Positions 48,254 through 52,742 of a stretch of DNA of 52,742 bases are shown piece by piece (within the stretch, counting starts at the first letter, position 1; each line of letters starts with the position of its first letter). Below the pieces are notes generated by a model. That model was not told the origin of the DNA. It saw only the letters and a list, made by a program, of their open reading frames with translations, and made no database searches. Source of the stretch: Clostridiales bacterium (lineage in GTDB: Bacteria > Bacillota > Clostridia > Lachnospirales > WQUN01); NCBI GenBank assembly GCA_031263155.1, contig JAISGK010000067.1:1-52742 (forward strand). Reading direction: 5' to 3'. Position numbers and translations under genes: made by a program.

Positions 48254-48282
48254 TTGACAATTCTTATCGTAGAGCGTATCAT
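48254..48282 (+). promoter_or_regulatory. Sigma-A promoter of the trkA-trkA-trkH operon
   Basis: TTGACA (48254-48259), 17-base spacer, TATCAT (48277-48282). It predicts a start near 48289, which excludes any translation from the ATG at 48241 and supports the GTG at 48355. Confidence 0.7.
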
Positions 48283-48354
48283 AAGACACTGATCCAGGCA
48301 AATCACATGGTCGATATCATAATGGACAGGGATTTTTGTGAGGGGGGGTCTTCC

Positions 48355-48810
48355 GTGAGGCTTATGAAACCCAAAAAGCCGGATGATTATGTAATTATCA
48401 TCGGCTGCGGCAGGTTAGGCGCAAATTTGGCCAACACACTTAGTGAAAACGACAAAAGCGTTCTTGTTGTAGATAAAGACAAGTCGTCGTTTCGCAAACT
48501 TGCTCCTTCGTTTGGCGGTATGCAATTAGAGGGCGACGGAACTGATTTGAGCGTGCTTTACGACGCGCAAATTACAAACGCTTCCGCCGTTATCGCGGTA
48601 ACGAATTACGATAACACAAACATAATGGCCGCACAAATAGCAAAGGAGATATTCCACATAGACACGGTCATAGCCCGTTTATATGACCAGGATTGCGAAT
48701 GTGTGTACCAGGAATTTGGCATAGACACCATTTGCCCGGCGGTGCTCTCTTCAAAAGAGATAGATAAACTCCTTAAAGACACGGGCGGATTGGGGCGTGC
48801 CGCTATATGA
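48355..48810 (+). CDS. TrkA-N (RCK) potassium-channel regulatory protein, first
   Basis: A 152-residue protein with one RCK N-domain: YVIIIGCGRLGANLANTL (Rossmann GxGxxG) near 12-29 and VVDKD for the NAD ribose, then ARLYDQDCECVYQEFGID near 115-132. It lacks a TrkA-C domain. RCK proteins bind NAD(H) or ATP and gate the TrkH channel. GTG start with GAGGGGGGG upstream. Overlaps the next gene by four bases. Confidence 0.85.
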   Translation: MRLMKPKKPDDYVIIIGCGRLGANLANTLSENDKSVLVVDKDKSSFRKLAPSFGGMQLEGDGTDLSVLYDAQITNASAVIAVTNYDNTNIMAAQIAKEIFHIDTVIARLYDQDCECVYQEFGIDTICPAVLSSKEIDKLLKDTGGLGRAAI

Positions 48811-49544
48811 AAAGGCGCGTTGTTTTGATAGGCGGCTTTAATAAAACGCGTACGCTTGCCGTGTCCCTTATAAAAAAAGGTTATAAGGTAACGGCCATTA
48901 ATTCTGATATGGATAAGTGCGCGGAACTCGCCAAGGTAAACGAGCTGGATGTGTTTAACGGCGACGGCTCCAAGCCGTTTATACTGGAAGACGCTAATGT
49001 TTATAACGCGAACATCGCCATAGCGCTAACCGATCGTGACGATGACAACCTTGTAATATGCGAACTGTGCAAAAAGAAGTTTAAGGTGAAAAAAACGGTT
49101 GCGTTGATAACCGACCAGCGAAAGACAGAATTTTTTTATCGGATGGGCATAGACGATGTGGTATGCGCTATAACTACCCTTGCAAGCGTTATTGAGCAGC
49201 ACGCGATTATGGATGAAATGTCTACCTTGATAGCGGTAGGCGGCAGTCAGCTAAAGATTGCCCAGGTACGCATAGGGTCAGCCGCGCCTGCGGTTAATAA
49301 AAAGATTTGGGAGCTTAATTTGCCTAACGAGGTCATTATCGGCTTTATCTCGCGAGGAGATAAAAATATCGTGCCACGTGGCGAAACGCGCATTATGTCT
49401 GGCGATATATTGATTCTCATATCCACGAGCAGGCACGAAAATCAGGCGATAAAACAACTAACGGGAAATGTCGGCGCAACCGCTTCGGTCGATATGCCTT
49501 TAAATATTCTTGAGCGCGAAATGGCGGGGCAGGTTAAAACATGA
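48807..49544 (+). CDS. trkA: TrkA (RCK N + C domains) potassium uptake regulator, second
   Basis: A 245-residue protein with an RCK N-domain (VVLIGGFNKTRTLAVSLIKK near 5-24, where the usual GxGxxG is altered to GGFNKT) and a TrkA-C domain (about 155-225; IWELNLPNEVIIGFISRGDK). The altered glycine motif suggests weaker or no NAD binding by this subunit, so it may pair with the first RCK protein. Both overlaps (ATGA) show tight coupling with trkA1 and trkH. Confidence 0.85.
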   Translation: MKRRVVLIGGFNKTRTLAVSLIKKGYKVTAINSDMDKCAELAKVNELDVFNGDGSKPFILEDANVYNANIAIALTDRDDDNLVICELCKKKFKVKKTVALITDQRKTEFFYRMGIDDVVCAITTLASVIEQHAIMDEMSTLIAVGGSQLKIAQVRIGSAAPAVNKKIWELNLPNEVIIGFISRGDKNIVPRGETRIMSGDILILISTSRHENQAIKQLTGNVGATASVDMPLNILEREMAGQVKT

Positions 49545-51034
49545 TAAGCCGCGTAAGTCACATCGCGACGCACGGCAACAACTATGGTAAGCTGATGTTT
49601 TTGATAGGGTGTCTATTGGCGCTTCCGCTATGCATGCTTCCTTTTTATAAAGCTGAGGTGGGGTACGCGGGGGCGTTTCTTATACCTTCCGCCATATCCA
49701 TTGGCCTTAGCCTTGTTGTGTTTGCCATATCGCCGCCCAAAGAAACCGAGACAGTGACAGCATGGCAGGCGCCCATAGCCAGAGGCAGCCTGCCTGTTTT
49801 GTTCGCCTGGTGTTACGCGTTTATTATGGGCGCAATCCCGTTCGTGATAGCGGGTCAAGCTGATATACAGTACGCGATATTTGAATCGGTAAGCGGTTGG
49901 ACGACGACCGGCTTAACAGTGATCGATGTGACAACACTTCCGCGCATATTTTTGTTTCATAGAAGTTTTATGCAATTTTGCGGTGGATTGGGCTTTATCA
50001 TAATGATCGATATGTTGATACAGAACAAACACGCGATGAATTTATTTGTGGCAGAAGGGCACAAAGACAGGGTTATGCCGAGTTTGCGGCAAACTTCGCG
50101 GGTGATTTTTTTGCTCTACATCTGCTTTTTGGCATTGGGGGTTGGCGCTTACATAATCTGCGGCATGGGATTCTTTGACGCCGTGTGTCACACCATGTCG
50201 GCCCTGTCCACAGCCGGATTTTCCACAAAAGCGGGTACTATAGGCGATTATGGCAGCCCGGCAATAGAATTGACGACGGTCGTTCTCATGCTAATTGGCG
50301 CGACAAATGTCACGGCGTTGCTGCTGATGGTAAAGGGCCGATGGAGGCAGCTGGCACGCGTAAGCGAGCTTAGGTTCATGGTTTGTATGATGCTGATCGT
50401 TGTGCCTTTATGCGCATTCTCACTTTTTGCCGATAATGGGATGAGCGTGGGAGAGTCGCTGTTGGAATCCCTGTTCGGGGTGGTAACAGCGTTTACCACA
50501 ACGGGATATTCTACTATGGATTACGCCAACTGGCCTCCCTTTGCGTTAGGTCTGTTTTACCTTATGATGATCGCCGGCGGTTGCATGGGTTCTACTGCGG
50601 GGGGCGTAAAGCTGACAAGGCTTAACATTATGCTGCGCGCGGTATGGGCAAACATTCTCAAAAGTTTATCGCCCAACAGAAAGATCACCGCGCTGTCTTA
50701 CTACACGCCCCAGGGTAAAATGCCCATAGACGACACGCTTGTGAGCGATACGCTTTGTTTTGTCACCGTGTACATGATTATTCTGGCGGCGGGCACGCTG
50801 GCTCTAACGGTAACGGCGAAATGCTTGCTGTTTGACGCCATGTTTATGTTCACCTCAGCCCTGGGCACGGTGGGTATATCAAACGGCTTGTCTGACGCAA
50901 ACACAAACACGCCTACGCTGGTGGTGGAAATAATAGGTATGATACTGGGCAGGCTGGAGGTATTTATCGTGTTTATCGGGCTGTACTCGGGCTTTAGCAC
51001 GATAAAAGAGGCGGCGGCACAGCGTTCGAGGTAA
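49541..51034 (+). CDS. trkH: Trk-type potassium uptake channel subunit TrkH/KtrB
   Basis: A 497-residue membrane protein with four pore loops: SGWTTTGLTV (near 125), MSALSTAGFST (near 224), TAFTTTGYST (near 318) and ALGTVGISNG (near 440). These TxGx loops form the K+ filter. It works with the two RCK proteins upstream. Full family length; no damage is seen. No terminator was noticed after it. The next gene has its own promoter. Confidence 0.92.
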   Translation: MISRVSHIATHGNNYGKLMFLIGCLLALPLCMLPFYKAEVGYAGAFLIPSAISIGLSLVVFAISPPKETETVTAWQAPIARGSLPVLFAWCYAFIMGAIPFVIAGQADIQYAIFESVSGWTTTGLTVIDVTTLPRIFLFHRSFMQFCGGLGFIIMIDMLIQNKHAMNLFVAEGHKDRVMPSLRQTSRVIFLLYICFLALGVGAYIICGMGFFDAVCHTMSALSTAGFSTKAGTIGDYGSPAIELTTVVLMLIGATNVTALLLMVKGRWRQLARVSELRFMVCMMLIVVPLCAFSLFADNGMSVGESLLESLFGVVTAFTTTGYSTMDYANWPPFALGLFYLMMIAGGCMGSTAGGVKLTRLNIMLRAVWANILKSLSPNRKITALSYYTPQGKMPIDDTLVSDTLCFVTVYMIILAAGTLALTVTAKCLLFDAMFMFTSALGTVGISNGLSDANTNTPTLVVEIIGMILGRLEVFIVFIGLYSGFSTIKEAAAQRSR

Positions 51035-51082
51035 AAGGATCTTTATCTCGCACTCTTCGATTCACTAAAAAAATATAATTTT

Positions 51083-51111
51083 TTGCGTATATCGATCAGA
51101 AATGTTATACT
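51083..51111 (+). promoter_or_regulatory. Sigma-A promoter of the transglutaminase-domain gene
   Basis: TTGCGT (51083-51088), 17-base spacer, TATACT (51106-51111), about 36 bases before the TTG start. Confidence 0.6.
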
Positions 51112-51146
51112 TGTTATATGGCAAAATTTGTGATGAGGTGATAGAA

Positions 51147-52586
51147 TTGCGCAGGTTTTTATGTATACTGGTTCTCGCGGCAATGTTGTTTAACATTAAT
51201 ACGTATGCTGTGAACGTGGCGCCCGATGTCGCCGCGCCAATATCGGTCATTGTAGATGGCAAACCGGTGTCGTTCGATGTGACGCCGCGCTTGATTGACG
51301 GTGTAGTAATGGTGCCCTTTAGGGCCATAGGAGAAGCTATAGGCGCAAAAGCCGCCTGGGAAGATGGCAAACGCGAGGTATGGATGTACCAGGGCACGCA
51401 ATATGTCGGCATGAAGGTTGGCGAAAAGCTTATGCGTTTGGGCAAAATGGGCGGGCCTGAAATACACATCGACTTGCCCGCCACTGTAACGATTATTGAC
51501 GATCGGGCATTGGTGCCCATTCGAGCTGTTTCAGAGGGCTTACGTTGCAGCGTGAGCTGGGATAAAAACACCAGTACCGTTAGTGTTACTACCAATTATA
51601 GACCTGCCCCCACAGTGTCTAACACAACAGATCTTTTATCTCAAATAGATGAGCAGATAGAAGCTATGAACACCAAGTTTACCATAGACACTGTTGACTT
51701 GTCAGAAAGCGCCCTTTATCTTGACTTGCCGTCGTACTTTTTAAATGTTAACTTGGCTACTACGAAGCATTGGGTGTATTGGGCTAACGGCGTAAAGAAC
51801 ATCATGATAGAATATACGGTTGAGTATTCTATGTACGCAAGCGTAAGCCGCGCGCTAAAAAACAATAGTACCAGCGGGTTGAACGAACGGCAAATAGAGA
51901 TATACAACCGCGTGCGTGATGTTATCGCTTGGGGAATCGGCGAAGGGATTACAACGTACGAGAAAGTTAAGTACATACACGATTGGTTGATCAAACACGT
52001 CGAATACGACTACTCGCCCTCGCCATCTACAGAGGCGCACACTCCATATGGCGCGCTGATTAATGGCAAGGCGGTCTGTAACGGTTATAGCGATAGCCTT
52101 AAATTGTTTATGGACGCTATGGGCATCGAATGTGAGATTGTCTATGGCGAAGTGCGGCAGGGCGACAAGTGGCAAAAGCACGCGTGGAACCGAGTCAACA
52201 TAGGAGGAGACTACTACTTAATTGACGTGACATGGGACGAACCCGAGCAGGGGTTTCCCGATTACATATCCTATGATTATTTTAACGTAAATGACGATAT
52301 AATGAATAGGGATCACAGACCATACAACACGGTTAAAAAGAGCACAGCGATGTACTACAACTATTACAAACTTAACCAGCTTACAGTGACGATGCAATCC
52401 GACGCCGATATACTGTTAACAAGGGGTATACTCCAGCCCGATAAGCCGATATACATGCAAGGGCAGGGCTTTGATCTCTCCCGAATAAACTATTACGCCA
52501 TAAGCAACTTTATGATAACGCACACGGTAAAGACATACCACAACAAGGCGTTAAACACCATGGTTCTGTTTTTCGAAAACAAGTAA
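51147..52586 (+). CDS. Exported protein with copper-amine-oxidase N domain and transglutaminase-like domain
   Basis: A 479-residue secreted protein. Residues 1-21 form a signal peptide. About 32-148 is a copper-amine-oxidase-like N domain (VPFRAIGEAIGA near 56-67, LVPIRAVSEGL near 122-132), a wall- or surface-associated module in Clostridia. About 270-365 is a transglutaminase-like domain with the triad Cys311 (GKAVCNGYS), His345 (KHAWN) and Asp360 (LIDVTWD). It probably cross-links or cleaves peptides at the cell surface. TTG start with GAGGTG six bases upstream. Confidence 0.87.
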   Translation: MRRFLCILVLAAMLFNINTYAVNVAPDVAAPISVIVDGKPVSFDVTPRLIDGVVMVPFRAIGEAIGAKAAWEDGKREVWMYQGTQYVGMKVGEKLMRLGKMGGPEIHIDLPATVTIIDDRALVPIRAVSEGLRCSVSWDKNTSTVSVTTNYRPAPTVSNTTDLLSQIDEQIEAMNTKFTIDTVDLSESALYLDLPSYFLNVNLATTKHWVYWANGVKNIMIEYTVEYSMYASVSRALKNNSTSGLNERQIEIYNRVRDVIAWGIGEGITTYEKVKYIHDWLIKHVEYDYSPSPSTEAHTPYGALINGKAVCNGYSDSLKLFMDAMGIECEIVYGEVRQGDKWQKHAWNRVNIGGDYYLIDVTWDEPEQGFPDYISYDYFNVNDDIMNRDHRPYNTVKKSTAMYYNYYKLNQLTVTMQSDADILLTRGILQPDKPIYMQGQGFDLSRINYYAISNFMITHTVKTYHNKALNTMVLFFENK

Positions 52587-52659
52587 CGCGGGCTGTCTGC
52601 ACAGATACCACCCCAAGGCGCGCGCGGTAAGTTGTAAAATAAATTGTCCTAAATAAAAA

Positions 52660-52734
52660 TGTTCCAATTCATGCCATTCTCTGATAAGCTGAGATCACCA
52701 CAAAACAGCGAAGGAGAATGAAGGAATTGGAACA
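52660..52734. repeat. Inverted repeat at right edge, possible mobile-element end
   Basis: TGTTCCAATTC (52660-52670) is repeated inverted and perfect at 52724-52734; inner arms (CATTCTC/GAGAATG) extend the pairing. A possible start codon lies inside the right arm. It may be an insertion-sequence end or an autoregulatory hairpin; the window ends too soon to tell. Confidence 0.4.
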
Positions 52735-52742
52735 GCTTGATA
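52718..52742 (+). CDS. Start of an unidentified gene cut by the window edge
   Basis: ATG at 52718 (or TTG at 52727) with GGAG close upstream opens a frame reading KELEQLD to the edge. Too short to identify. Confidence 0.25.

Noticed and set aside
48241..48354. ATG at 48241 as start of the first TrkA gene
   Set aside because: It would place a consensus sigma-A promoter (48254-48282) inside the gene; the GTG at 48355 has a strong ribosome site and matches the family start.
48134..48354. c-di-AMP (ydaO) riboswitch before the potassium genes
   Set aside because: The predicted leader is only about 66 bases, too short for that riboswitch, and its conserved motifs are not seen.

Overview
The window looks like a chromosomal segment of an anaerobic, endospore-forming, flagellated member of the Clostridia (Bacillota). 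It carries a spoIIIA operon, spoIIID, csrA-fliW-flgL-flgK and an indolepyruvate:ferredoxin oxidoreductase, with strong Shine-Dalgarno sites and many GTG/TTG starts. No ribosomal RNA or housekeeping marker is present, so no finer placement is attempted.

Layout. (1) 1-8832, minus strand: an iron-uptake operon of the P19/FetP type (FTR1 permease, Tp34/P19 lipoprotein, DUF2318 membrane protein, two FtsX-type permeases, ATPase). It ends in an FMN-binding lipoprotein and the start of what is probably its ApbE flavin transferase. Upstream is a MocR-family regulator with a cysteine cluster and without its PLP lysine; both transcription units carry the same palindrome. (2) 8941-15953: rpiB, an orphan sensor kinase, and an aromatic 2-keto-acid operon (iorA, iorB, paaK-like ligase, ACT protein). 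(3) 16278-17795: a zinc-uptake lipoprotein with a small His/Cys-rich membrane protein. (4) 17924-23770: csrA, fliW, flgL and two tandem flgK genes. (5) 23826-29087: ribbon-helix-helix/SPFH pair, spoIIID, four tRNAs (His, Lys, Glu, Ala), a NYN-domain protein and a MetE-like protein. (6) 29425-40523, plus strand: a six-gene operon joining an Hsp70/actin-fold ATPase, a 702-residue protein of unknown family, a 3-TM protein, a 1034-residue tubulin-like GTPase, a zinc-ribbon/propeller-like protein and an exported vWA membrane protein. (7) 40626-41853: PIN toxin-antitoxin-like pair and an ABC-ATPase fragment. (8) 41897-48133, minus: spoIIIAA to spoIIIAH, split between AA and AB by a HepT-MntA toxin-antitoxin pair on the other strand. 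The sigma-E-like promoter upstream of AA is duplicated upstream of AB. (9) 48254-52586, plus: two TrkA subunits, TrkH, and a copper-amine-oxidase-N/transglutaminase protein. A possible mobile-element end lies at the right edge.

The most striking block is the six-gene system in region 6. It pairs two cytoskeleton/chaperone-type nucleotide switches (actin/Hsp70 fold and tubulin fold) with membrane proteins and a surface-facing adhesion domain. Tubulin-superfamily/vWA clusters have been noticed before by comparative genomics and proposed to remodel membranes, but this gene combination has no function I know of. Second is the spoIIIA rearrangement, where a toxin-antitoxin module sits inside a sporulation operon whose downstream half kept a copy of the promoter. 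A short palindromic, MITE-like repeat family (at least five copies) is scattered between operons.
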